NCBI GenBank assembly: GCA_017992695.1
Contig: JAGOOC010000021.1
Location: 1 to 43,045, forward strand
From: Bacteroides sp.
GTDB lineage: Bacteria > Bacteroidota > Bacteroidia > Bacteroidales > Bacteroidaceae
Reading direction: 5' to 3'
DNA length: 43,045 nucleotides
The position numbers and the translations under genes are program-made. A model generated the notes under the pieces. It saw only the letters and a list, made by a program, of their open reading frames with translations. It made no database searches and was not told where the DNA came from. Shown one piece after another: positions 7,660 to 17,000 of the stretch (its first letter is position 1; every line of letters starts with the position of its first letter).

Positions 7660-9945
7660 TTATTGTTTAATCGAGTTTGCCGGCGGTGTGCTGCCCATTA
7701 CAAATTCCAACGTACCTCCATCCACTATGTCGCGGTGGGTAAAGAATGGTTTGTCCAACGGTTTTCCATTCAACATCATCGACTGAATGTATTTATTGGC
7801 GCGACTGTTGTTCTTGGCTATCACCGTAAACTTCTTGCCTGCTTTCAGATTCACTGTTACCTTGTCAAACAAGGGGCGGCCGATCGAGTAAACCGGTTTG
7901 CCGGGAGCTACCTGATAGAAGCCCATCGAGTTCAGTATATACCAAGCAGACATCTGTCCGCAATCCTCGTTGCCCGAGATTCCGTCAGGGTCGTTGAAGT
8001 AAAGGGTTTGTAAAACGCTATCGACCAACTGCTGAGTTTTCCAAGGCTGATCTACATAATTGTACAAGTGCGTAATGTGGTGGCTCGGCTCGTTTCCGTG
8101 AGCATATTGTCCAATCAAACCGGAGATATCGGCAGAGGTAGCTTCGCCTTCAAGAGTCGAATCGGCTGTAAAGAGCGAGTCGAGTTTGCTGATAAAGCCT
8201 TCACGTCCACCCATGAGTGCTACCAAGCCATCTACTTGATGGGGCACAAACCACGTCCACTGCCAGGCCGTGCCTTCGCAATAATCATCGTTGCGGTGGG
8301 TCGATGCACGAGGGCTGAACGGTGTACGCCACTCTCCCTTGCTATCGAGTCCGCGCATAAAGCGAGTAGACGGATCAAAATAGGTTTTGTATCCTTCGGC
8401 AAACTTTGCATATTTATCACGATTCTGCACATCGCCCAAGCTATCGGCCAGAATGGAGATACACCAGTCATTGTAAGCGTATTCAAGAGCTTTGGCTACA
8501 GCCTCGTTGTCCTTATCACAAGGAACGTACCCGATTTTGTTCTTCCAGTATTTTGCCTGCGGCATCAGGTGTGGCAACACCAAGGCAGGACATTTGATGC
8601 CCGTTGTATCGTACTCGGCCACACGCAAAGAAGCCTTGTAGGCAGCGTCAACGTCGAAGTCGCGGTATCCTTTCATATATGCATCGGCAATAACCGATAC
8701 GGCATGGTATCCAATCATCGTTCCGGTATAGTTTCCGGCAAGCTCCCACATCGGGAAAACGCCCCCTTCTTGTTGTTTCTGTATCAATGACCGGATGAAA
8801 GCTTGGTTAAGCTCCGGATCGATGATGGTCATCAACGGATGATAAGCACGGAAGGTATCCCACAAGGAGAATACGGTGTATATCGGTTTGTTTACATCGC
8901 CTTGATGCACGTTGAGGTCCATACCCAAGTAACGTCCATCGACATCGGTAAACAGGTTGGGCTGCACACCGGTATGGTACAGAGCTGTGTAGAAGATGGT
9001 TTTTTGATCCTCGTTGGTCGTTTCGATGTCGATCTTTGACAAGTAGTCGTTCCACGACTTTTTGGCTTGCTGGCGAACGCCTTCAAAGTCCCACTCTGGA
9101 ATTTCAGCCTCCACATTGCCTTTAGCCCCCTCCATATCTACAGCCGAAATGCCCACTTTGACCAACACCTCTTCGCCTGCCTTGGTGTTAAAATTCAGCA
9201 ATACCTTGGCGGTAGGCAGCAGCTTGCCACCTTCGTCTAAAGCCATCGAGTCGGTAAGCAGTGTGTAGGTAAAAGGTTTGGAAAATTTAGCGTAGAAGTT
9301 GATGTATTGGTCAAATGCCCAATACATGGTTTTCTTACGCCCCCGTATCTCGGTATCACTAATTACTTCAATCACCATCTCTTTGTTCGTTTGGCGTTGC
9401 AGGCTGTAATCAAAATCGAGGATGAATCCGGCCTCTTTGCTCTCGGGAAAGGTGTAACGATGAAGGGCTCCACGTTTAGTAGCCGTAAGTTCGGCTTTAA
9501 CTCCATAACGATCGAGCTGTACCGAGTAGTAACCCGGGACGGCCACTTCGTTTTGATGCGAGAAGGCCGAAGCATAAGCCATCTGCTGACTTTTGCTCCC
9601 CATCGAGTGGGTCTCTTGTTTGCCTACCGTTGGCATCAACAGCACATCGCCATAATCGCCACAACCGGTACCGCTCAAGTGAGTATGCGAAAAACCGTTG
9701 ATGGTGCTATCGCTATAATGATACCCCGAGCAGGCATCCCAATCGTAGATGCGAGTGTCGGGACTGGGTTGTATCATGCCATTGGGCACGATGGCTCCGG
9801 GGAAGGTGTGCCCGTGTCCACCTGTGCCAATAAATGGATTTACGTATGCAGTGTAATCGGGAGTGGTCGATTGTTGGGAACAAGACACTGTTCCAAGCAA
9901 CAACGAACAGCCTAAAAGTGTGGAAATCAGTTTCATATCATTCAT
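7660..9945 (-). CDS. GH92 alpha-mannosidase, probable lipoprotein
   Basis: Second family 92 alpha-mannosidase of the operon, 761 residues, and the first gene transcribed. The leader MNDMKLISTLLGCSLLLGTVSC ends in a Cys with a loose lipobox, so a lipid-anchored protein is likely; no clear surface-export signal follows the Cys. The mature protein shows AYVNPFIGTGGHGHTFPGA, the ACSGYHYSD and SHTHLSGTGCGDYGD segments of GH92, DYCEGTAWQWTWFVPHQ around the catalytic Glu, and GNEDCGQMSAWY with the catalytic acidic residues. An internal ATG at 9936 would give the same signal peptide without the first three residues and is equally plausible. It is only a distant paralogue of the GH92 at the end of the operon, so the two probably cleave different alpha-mannosyl linkages. 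Confidence 0.92.
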   Translation of the reverse strand: MNDMKLISTLLGCSLLLGTVSCSQQSTTPDYTAYVNPFIGTGGHGHTFPGAIVPNGMIQPSPDTRIYDWDACSGYHYSDSTINGFSHTHLSGTGCGDYGDVLLMPTVGKQETHSMGSKSQQMAYASAFSHQNEVAVPGYYSVQLDRYGVKAELTATKRGALHRYTFPESKEAGFILDFDYSLQRQTNKEMVIEVISDTEIRGRKKTMYWAFDQYINFYAKFSKPFTYTLLTDSMALDEGGKLLPTAKVLLNFNTKAGEEVLVKVGISAVDMEGAKGNVEAEIPEWDFEGVRQQAKKSWNDYLSKIDIETTNEDQKTIFYTALYHTGVQPNLFTDVDGRYLGMDLNVHQGDVNKPIYTVFSLWDTFRAYHPLMTIIDPELNQAFIRSLIQKQQEGGVFPMWELAGNYTGTMIGYHAVSVIADAYMKGYRDFDVDAAYKASLRVAEYDTTGIKCPALVLPHLMPQAKYWKNKIGYVPCDKDNEAVAKALEYAYNDWCISILADSLGDVQNRDKYAKFAEGYKTYFDPSTRFMRGLDSKGEWRTPFSPRASTHRNDDYCEGTAWQWTWFVPHQVDGLVALMGGREGFISKLDSLFTADSTLEGEATSADISGLIGQYAHGNEPSHHITHLYNYVDQPWKTQQLVDSVLQTLYFNDPDGISGNEDCGQMSAWYILNSMGFYQVAPGKPVYSIGRPLFDKVTVNLKAGKKFTVIAKNNSRANKYIQSMMLNGKPLDKPFFTHRDIVDGGTLEFVMGSTPPANSIKQ

Positions 9946-9957
9946 TTATTAGTTAGT

Positions 9958-9986
9958 ATAAGATAGCCAAACCGTGTCTCGTGCAA
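9958..9986 (-). promoter_or_regulatory. Possible promoter of the N-glycan operon
   Basis: TTG (9986-9984), an 18-nt spacer and TATCTTAT (9965-9958) resemble the Bacteroidetes -33/-7 pattern, but the -7 box departs from TAnnTTTG at its last positions. It leaves only a very short leader before the ATG at 9945. The operon may be driven from another site or depend on an activator. Confidence 0.3.
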
Positions 9987-9988
9987 GA

Positions 9989-10035
9989 GAGGAGGTGTAT
10001 ATAATACAACTGAGAACAGAAATACACTACTCCTC
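9989..10035 (-). terminator. Stem-loop between dnaB and the mannosidase operon
   Basis: GAGGAG plus GTGTAT on one arm pairs with ATACAC plus CTCCTC on the other, interrupted by a 2-nt bulge, with a 21-nt loop. It lies 13 bp past the dnaB stop codon. There is no clear T-run after it on the minus strand, so it may be a weak terminator, an RNA-stabilising hairpin or an operator. Confidence 0.35.
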
Positions 10036-10047
10036 TTCGAAAATAAA

Positions 10048-11607
10048 TTAGAACGGCAATGGTCCGTCGTTACCTGGTCCACCAAACGGACTTCCCATTT
10101 GCGGTGCATAATCGGGGCTGGGAGGCGGCACATTCGAGGCATTGTTCATGCGCGAACCCAACATCGGAATGGCACCCTCAGTAGGCATCGGAATCACCAT
10201 GTCGTCATCCGGATTTTGGAAACGGGCAAACTCACCCTTAAAGCGTAGCAATACATCGCCTGTAGCACCGTTACGGTGCTTGGCAATGATGATCTCGGCC
10301 ATACCACGCAGGTCGTTTCCACGATCATCTTGTAAAATTTTATAATATTCGGGGCGGTGAATGAAACACACCATATCGGCATCTTGCTCAATGGCTCCCG
10401 ACTCACGAAGGTCACTCAGTTGCGGACGCTTGCCCTCTATACCCTCGCGATTTTCGACACCACGATTCAACTGTGACAGGGCAATAATGGGGATATTAAG
10501 CTCCTTGGCAAGCCCTTTGAGTGAACGCGAAATGGTACTTACCTCTTCTTGACGGCTGCCGAAAGACATACCACTGGCATTCATCAGCTGAAGGTAGTCA
10601 ATGATAATAATCTTCACTCCATGCTCGCGTACCAGCCTGCGGGCTTTTGTACGCAGTTCGAATACAGATAGCGAAGGCGTATCATCAACATAAAGGGGTG
10701 CATCAATGAGATCTTTGAGTTTATAGTCGAGCTGCTGCCACTCGTACGCAGCAAGTTGTCCGCTCTTGATTTTTTCACCGGGAATTTCGCACACGTTAAC
10801 GATCAAACGATTGACTAACTGCACGTTGCTCATCTCGAGCGAAAACAGCGCAACGGGATGCTTGAAATTCACGGCAATGTTTCGTGCCATAGAGAGCACA
10901 AATGCTGTTTTACCCATGGCAGGACGAGCTGCGATAATCACCAAGTCGGAGTTTTGCCAACCTGCTGTCATCTTGTCGAGCTTCGTAAAGCCACTCTCCA
11001 ACCCACTCAAGCCGTCGGTTCGGGCTGCGGCTTTCTGCAACAGATCGTAGGCTTCGGCAATGATGGGATTAATCTGTGTATAATCCTTCTTCAGGTTCTG
11101 TTGCGAAATCTCAAACAGTTTTCCTTCGGCCTCCTGCATGAGGTCGTCAACGTCGAGGGTTTCGTCAAAGGCTTTGCCTTGAATATTGCTGGTAAAAGTG
11201 ATGAGTTCGCGGGCTAAATATTTTTGTGCAATGATGCGAGCATGGTATTCAATGTGAGCCGAAGAGGCCACCTTGCTGCTAAGCTGAGTGATATAAAATG
11301 GACCACCCACCTCATCGAGCTCACCGCGTTTGGCCAGTTGCTCTTTCACGGTGAGAATGTCTACCGGCTTTTGATTGATCGCCAAATCGGTGATGGCCGA
11401 GTAGATCAGTTGATGCCTGCGTTCATAGAACGAATCGGGGCGAAGGATCTCGCTCACCTGCGAATAGGCATCTTTTTCGATCATCAATGCTCCAAGCACA
11501 GCCTCTTCGAGTTCGAGTGCTTGCGGCTGTATGCGACCGTAATCGCTTATCGGTTGTGCTTTAGGTTTGCTATTGGTTCGGTTATTGTATTTTCTTTGTT
11601 CGGCCAT
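10048..11607 (-). CDS. dnaB: Replicative DNA helicase DnaB
   Basis: Hexameric 5'-3' helicase that unwinds the fork and recruits primase. The protein has 519 residues from the ATG at 11607. The open frame extends to a GTG at 11667, but the extra 20 residues contain no known domain and overlap the leader. The N-terminal domain (from about 30, QALELEEAVLGALM) is the DnaB N-terminal helical domain. The RecA-like domain has Walker A AARPAMGKTAF, Walker B IIIIDYLQLM, SQLNRGVENR and the SDLRESGAIEQDAD segment. The C-terminal tail is rich in Pro, Met and Gly. It is divergent from ispE across a 184-bp control region. Confidence 0.97.
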   Translation of the reverse strand: MAEQRKYNNRTNSKPKAQPISDYGRIQPQALELEEAVLGALMIEKDAYSQVSEILRPDSFYERRHQLIYSAITDLAINQKPVDILTVKEQLAKRGELDEVGGPFYITQLSSKVASSAHIEYHARIIAQKYLARELITFTSNIQGKAFDETLDVDDLMQEAEGKLFEISQQNLKKDYTQINPIIAEAYDLLQKAAARTDGLSGLESGFTKLDKMTAGWQNSDLVIIAARPAMGKTAFVLSMARNIAVNFKHPVALFSLEMSNVQLVNRLIVNVCEIPGEKIKSGQLAAYEWQQLDYKLKDLIDAPLYVDDTPSLSVFELRTKARRLVREHGVKIIIIDYLQLMNASGMSFGSRQEEVSTISRSLKGLAKELNIPIIALSQLNRGVENREGIEGKRPQLSDLRESGAIEQDADMVCFIHRPEYYKILQDDRGNDLRGMAEIIIAKHRNGATGDVLLRFKGEFARFQNPDDDMVIPMPTEGAIPMLGSRMNNASNVPPPSPDYAPQMGSPFGGPGNDGPLPF

Positions 11608-11691
11608 TGTCTGTTGATTACGAATGATATACGATGAATAACGAGCTTGCATTAAGCTGCAAGACACGCATGTTTCCTCTGATCGGGTTTA

Positions 11692-11699
11692 CAAAGATA
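11692..11699 (-). promoter_or_regulatory. -7 box for dnaB
   Basis: TATCTTTG on the minus strand matches TAnnTTTG exactly, 84 bp before the dnaB ATG. No good -33 TTTG is seen at the usual distance; that position falls in the heptanucleotide repeat. Confidence 0.5.
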
Positions 11700-11710
11700 A
11701 CACATATAAA

Positions 11711-11738
11711 TGAAGAATGAAGAATGTAGAATGAAGAA
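11711..11738. repeat. Four-copy heptanucleotide tandem repeat
   Basis: Four head-to-tail 7-mers: TGAAGAA, TGAAGAA, TGTAGAA, TGAAGAA. The array lies between the outward-facing -7 boxes of dnaB and ispE and covers the place where both -33 elements would be. Confidence 0.85.
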
Positions 11739-11743
11739 TTTGC

Positions 11744-11751
11744 TAACTTTG
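11744..11751 (+). promoter_or_regulatory. -7 box for ispE
   Basis: TAACTTTG matches TAnnTTTG exactly, 40 bp before the ispE ATG. The -33 region lies in the tandem repeat and has no consensus TTTG. Confidence 0.5.
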
Positions 11752-11791
11752 CATCGACAATTTATCATTCACCCTTAATTGCCAAACGAGC

Positions 11792-12610
11792 ATGATTACA
11801 TTTCCAAATGCCAAGATTAATCTGGGGCTCCACATTACCGAAAAGCGCCCTGACGGATACCATAACCTCGAAACAGTCTTCTACCCCATCCCACTCGAAG
11901 ATGCATTGGAGATTCATCTCTCGCCGCCCGGCAGCAATAAACCCTACAGCTTGCACTGCTCGGGGATTGCGGTGGAAGGACCTGCCGAAAACAACTTGGT
12001 GGTCAAAGCCTACCTCCTACTCAAAGAGTTGTTTCAACTCCCCCCTATTGACATTCATCTCTTCAAGCACATTCCTTCGGGAGCAGGGCTTGGTGGTGGT
12101 TCGGCCGATGCAGCCTTCATGCTCCACTTGCTAAACGAGCGGTTCACCCTCAACTTAAGCCTCGATCGGCTCGAAACTTATGCTGCTACGCTGGGAGCCG
12201 ATTGTGCATTCTTCATCCGCAACGCCCCTACCTTTGCTACGGGTATTGGTAACCTCTTCTCTCCCATTTCGCTCTCGCTGGCCGGCTATCAGCTACTGGT
12301 GATTAAACCCGATGTGTTTGTTTCTACGCGAGAGGCCTTTTCGAAGATCAACCCTCATCGACCCCGATATGCCTTGCAGGAAGTGATACAACAACCCTTG
12401 AGTGAGTGGAGAGGATTACTGGTCAATGATTTTGAAGCCAGTGTTTTTCCGCAGTTTCCGGTTATCGGCGAGATTAAAGAGGAGCTGTATCGCCAAGGAG
12501 CCATCTATGCGTCGATGAGCGGTTCGGGTTCTGCTGTTTTTGGATTATTTGCTCGGGATGCAGAATTGCCGAAGGTGGAGTTGCACGCTTGTTATCGGCT
12601 TGTATTGTAA
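11792..12610 (+). CDS. ispE: 4-diphosphocytidyl-2-C-methyl-D-erythritol kinase
   Basis: GHMP-family kinase that phosphorylates CDP-methylerythritol in the non-mevalonate isoprenoid pathway. At 272 residues it is near the usual length. The three GHMP motifs are present: NAKINLGL near the N-terminus with the substrate-binding Lys, the ATP loop [15 protein letters not shown] at about 92-106, and the C-terminal glycine loop [24 protein letters not shown] is a strong IspE signature. It is a single-gene transcript, ending in a strong terminator, and divergent from dnaB. Confidence 0.97.
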   Translation: MITFPNAKINLGLHITEKRPDGYHNLETVFYPIPLEDALEIHLSPPGSNKPYSLHCSGIAVEGPAENNLVVKAYLLLKELFQLPPIDIHLFKHIPSGAGLGGGSADAAFMLHLLNERFTLNLSLDRLETYAATLGADCAFFIRNAPTFATGIGNLFSPISLSLAGYQLLVIKPDVFVSTREAFSKINPHRPRYALQEVIQQPLSEWRGLLVNDFEASVFPQFPVIGEIKEELYRQGAIYASMSGSGSAVFGLFARDAELPKVELHACYRLVL

Positions 12611-12622
12611 AGTTATATTTCT

Positions 12623-12688
12623 CAAGCTGCCCCATTACTTTATCTACTACACTTGTGGCAGATAACGTAATGGGGCAGCTTGTTTTTG
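12623..12688 (+). terminator. Strong terminator between ispE and susD
   Basis: A perfect 16-bp stem (CAAGCTGCCCCATTAC with its complement at 12667-12682) continues, after one mismatch, into a further 6 pairs (TTATCT/AGATAA). The loop is 14 nt, and TTTTT follows on the plus strand. It lies between convergent genes and may stop transcription from both sides. Confidence 0.85.
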
Positions 12689-12715
12689 CTGTCTTATAGA
12701 AGCAATTTGTATCGC

Positions 12716-14050
12716 TTAGTTTGCCAAGCCTGGATTAGCGGCTATTGCAGCTCTTGGAATTGGAAGGGTATAGCGAGCATCGTCTTGCTCTAAGATATAC
12801 GTTTTTCCACCCAACAGCTTTTCGATACGTGGGCGGGTTGTGCGACGAAGATCGAACCAACGATGACCTTCGAAAGCCAATTCGCGCGCACGCTCATTGA
12901 GGATTTCAGCGATTAACGCCTCTTTATTCAACGCATTAATGGCTACTTCCTTGGCTGCATAAGCTTCGGACGTGTAGCGTTTTTGCATCAGCTGCAACAG
13001 GCGAGTGCGCGCTTGGTCAAGTTGATTGAGGTGAGCGGCAGCTTCGGCAGCATTTAGGTAAATTTCACCAACACGGAAGGTGCAACGGTACTCATCTTTT
13101 CCACTCTTCTTGCTGAAGCGATACCCTTTTTTATCTGCAGGAGCAATGTAGACATCAAGACGTAGATCACCTTCGGCATAGCTATTCAGCAGCACACTTG
13201 AAGCACTGGCTCCACGACTTAAATTACTTGTCAAAGGACGATCCAGAGCTACGATAGCTTCTACAGACTGGAAGTGATTGGGTAAGCGGTAAGTGATCGT
13301 ATTGAAGTCTTCTAACGTATTTTTGCTCGTCAACACGTTTTCCGATGCCTCATAAGAAGCAGCCCACTGCCCCATGTATAGGTGGATGCGAGAACGGAAA
13401 GCGGCAACAGAAAGCGCGTTAAACCGGTAAGAGAATTGTACATCCCATGCCTCTTTATTGAGACGTTTTTCAGCTTCGTCGATATCAGCCAGAATGGAGC
13501 TATACACTTCGCCAACTGTATTACGGCTCAACACCTCATTAATGTCACTGTTCACTTTCAATGGAATCGCCTGGGTATCAACAGCGCCCGGACGCGTGTA
13601 AGGCTGTCCATACTGATTAACTAGCAAGAAATGGGTATAGGCACGCAACAGGTAGCTTTCGCCTACCAATTGTTGAATATCAGCAGCAGTACCTTCGGTA
13701 ATGTTGTTTTGCTGTTCGATGATGTAGTTGGCACTGAACAAGGTGGAATAATAGGATGCCCACTCAAAGGGAGTAGTCGTACCGGCTGGAGCATAATCGT
13801 CCCAGCTTTCAATCTTGCCATAGCGTTCCAACTCCCAACTGTCTTTGATCACTTGCATCTCGTCGGCACGCAAGCAAACCAAGCCACGGTCGGCAGGCAC
13901 TTCCTTATAAGCGGTAGCCAGTAGGGCACGATACTCGGTCAGTGTTTCAGGAATGACTTTTCCGACAGGCTGAATGTCGAGCATGTTGCAAGAAGCCAAT
14001 AACAAAAGGCTACTCATCATTCCCATAAAGATATAGTTTCTTTTCTTCAT
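12716..14050 (-). CDS. SusD/RagB-family surface lipoprotein
   Basis: Outer-membrane lipoprotein that caps a SusC-type transporter and captures substrate. LLLLASC puts the lipidated Cys at residue 21. SusD features follow: an N-terminal NMLDIQP, helical TPR-like repeats (ESYLLRAYTHFLLVNQYG, FNALSVAAFRSRIHLYMGQW), the FRVGEIYLNAAEAAAHLNQ segment, and the C-terminal LNERARELAFEGHRWFDLRR signature. At 444 residues it is somewhat shorter than most SusD proteins. It is the last gene of the operon, 24 bp after susC. No glycoside hydrolase is linked; the first gene is a protease, so a peptide substrate like that of RagAB is plausible but unproved. Confidence 0.93.
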   Translation of the reverse strand: MKKRNYIFMGMMSSLLLLASCNMLDIQPVGKVIPETLTEYRALLATAYKEVPADRGLVCLRADEMQVIKDSWELERYGKIESWDDYAPAGTTTPFEWASYYSTLFSANYIIEQQNNITEGTAADIQQLVGESYLLRAYTHFLLVNQYGQPYTRPGAVDTQAIPLKVNSDINEVLSRNTVGEVYSSILADIDEAEKRLNKEAWDVQFSYRFNALSVAAFRSRIHLYMGQWAASYEASENVLTSKNTLEDFNTITYRLPNHFQSVEAIVALDRPLTSNLSRGASASSVLLNSYAEGDLRLDVYIAPADKKGYRFSKKSGKDEYRCTFRVGEIYLNAAEAAAHLNQLDQARTRLLQLMQKRYTSEAYAAKEVAINALNKEALIAEILNERARELAFEGHRWFDLRRTTRPRIEKLLGGKTYILEQDDARYTLPIPRAAIAANPGLAN

Positions 14051-14074
14051 ATACTGTAATTATTATAAAGGGGA

Positions 14075-17000
14075 TTAGAAATTAAGACTCAAGCTAAACG
14101 TAACTGATTTGGGAATAGCCATGGCGTAGGGATTACCCATCGTTTCGGGATCAAGGAAGTTTGTATAGCTCGAGCCGAACACCACTAAGTTGCGTCCTTC
14201 AACAGCCACTGTAGCCGATGACAGGCCAAACAAACGGCTCACGGTATTAGGCAACGTATAACCCAAACGTATATTCTGCATGCGCACATAATTGAGATCC
14301 TTCACCCAAATATCCATATAGTTGTATACATAGTCTTGGTTGGAGTAGAACATGTATTCATCCAATCGTTCAAACTGGCTCAATAGTGCAGGATAGTTCG
14401 TGTTTGTATTCTCGGGTGTCCATCGGTTCAGGATGTCACGGTTCGAGTTGCGTCCACGGTCGTAATCGACCATCGAATATGAGGGTTTGGTGCGCACTTT
14501 ACCGCCAAAATCGAAGCTGAAGTTAACTCCCAGTTCAAAAGCTTTATAGGTAAAGGTGTTGTTGAAACCACCGGTGTAAGGACAATCGCTGGTGCCCATA
14601 TAGGTATAGAGCTCGCGCCAATCCTGTGGGGTAAGGTCATTGGAACCGAATCCCCACTCCTGCAACTTGAAGAACTCAATACCCGACACTGCTTCACCCT
14701 CTTTGTTGAGGAACATCGGATAACCTTGGTCGTCGAGTCCAGCCGTTTTAAGAGCAAAAATAGCCCCTACAGGATAACCCTGCCGACCGGGATACGTTGC
14801 ATCTTCGCGCATTGTCTCCTTAAGCACGGTGTTTTGATTGTAGGCAAAATTAAAGTTCGTAGTCCACATGAACCCCTTGGTGTGGATATTACGAGTAGTT
14901 AGCCCGAGTTCAACACCCTGGTTTCGCATGCTTGCCCAATTGATGTTGGTTGAGACGAAGCCTGTTTCGAGCGGCAACATCTGAATACCGATCAGATCGA
15001 CACCCTTGCGGTAGTAATAATCAGCACTCAGGTTGATGGCTTGATTCAGTATGCTAAAATCAAAACCGGCATTAACCGAGTGTGTCTTTTCCCAACGCAG
15101 CTTGTCGTTCGGAGCACCGCTGATGTCAATCATATCTTCCGAGCCACCGGGTAGTATATTCTCTACCCGATAGGTGCCCAGCAAAAATGGTGAGGTGTTT
15201 TTGTCAATGTTACCCTGCAAACCATACGATGCGCGAAACACCAGGTTGTCAATCCACTTAGCCTCTTGCATAAATGGTTCGTTGGAAGCACGCCATAATC
15301 CGCTCACTGAATAGAGAGGCAGGTAACGATACTTCTTGTCTACACCAAAGAGATCGGAACCATCGAAGCGAATACTTCCGCCCAATGTATAGCGATTCAG
15401 CAGCGAGTACGACAGTGTTGAAAATGCCGATACGTAAGCATTCTCCGTGTATCCTTTGGTGTGAAGCGGAAATGCCTTACTCTCTTCGGGGAAGAGAATC
15501 GGTTTGGTGGTTAACGTCTTGCGGTCAAATCCGTATCCTACCGTGTAAAGGGTCTCATTCCACGTTTTGCGCAGTTCGGTTCCTACCATGGCTTCAAATT
15601 CATGGATGTCATTGTAGCTGTCGCGATACTCTCCCATCGCCTTCCAGGTAATCTGCGAATTCGAGTTTTCATTGGCTTTATGGTAACCACCCACCGGAAG
15701 ATAGGTTACTCCATTGTAGCGACGATTCTTCTTCTCCAGACGCATGGCATAGCTCTCGCCATCAGCAATACGTTCCATTGAGGTTTGGTCAAGTTGAAGC
15801 CCCAGCTGTGTGATCAGCTTGAAGCGATCGTCAAAACGCAGTTCGGCATCAAGGATAGCCGACAACCCGTTGATCGTTGTTTCATTGCTGGTGTTATTTC
15901 GCTCCTCGAAAGGGTTGAAACCGAAGTCCATATCCAGGTCATTCTCAATATCGATGTCATATAGGTAATTGCCCTGTTCGTCGTACGGACGGAAGTAAGG
16001 ACTAGCCAAACGTGAGTAGAATACGGGGTTGGTCAAACCATCATTATCGGGCAGGTAAGTGGTGCTTGTGCGGCGATTGGCAAAGAGCGAAGCGCCTACT
16101 TTCAGCATCCGGTTTACTTTATAGTTGGTTTTAAGCACCATGTTCAAACGGTCTGTTCCTACGTTAGGGATGTTTCCATTATCTTTCATGTAGGCCAGCG
16201 AAGTATAATAGGTTGCTTTTTCGCTACCACCCGATAGGCTCACGTTATACTCTTGTGCAAAAGCATCGCGGAACAAAATGTCATTCCAATCCGTATGCGT
16301 ATCTCGTAAACGGTTAATGTCACGCTGGGCATCACTACTCAACGCGCTCCACCCATTCTGTTCGAAGGCTCCGGTTAATCCGTAACCCGAAATAATACGC
16401 GACACTTCGCCCTTGCCACTGCGATAGGGATAACCCGACTGCAACAGGTCGAGTTCGAGCCCTACCTTTTCAGACGAGTTCATCAAATTTAAGCGATCAA
16501 TGCCTTGTGCAGGCGAGTAGGTCAGTTTGGTTGAGAAGCTCACCACCGGCTTTCCGCTTTTACCACTCTTAGTCGTAATAACGATAACCCCATTAGCCGC
16601 ACGTGCACCGTAGATGGCAGTAGCAGCCGCATCTTTCAACACGGTGATGTTGTCAATGTCCGACGGGTTGAGCCCTGCTATAGAGGATTGTTGCAGGTTA
16701 TCAATGTCTTTCAACACCTCCATGGCGGGGATGTTTGTACCCTCCAACGGAATACCATCAAGCACCCATAAAGGGTCTTGCGTACCGTTCAACGAAGAGG
16801 TACCACGGATGCGAATCTTCGCAGGAGCACCCGGTGCACCCGAAGTGGGGCTCACCGAAAGTCCGGCAATCTGTCCGCTCAGTGCTTGGTCGATGTTTTT
16901 TGCAGCACCTACCATCTGATCAGAGATATCAATTTTAGATACGGCCGCAGTTAGTTTTCTCCGTTCTACGGTTTGGTAGCCGGTTACCACCACTGCATCG

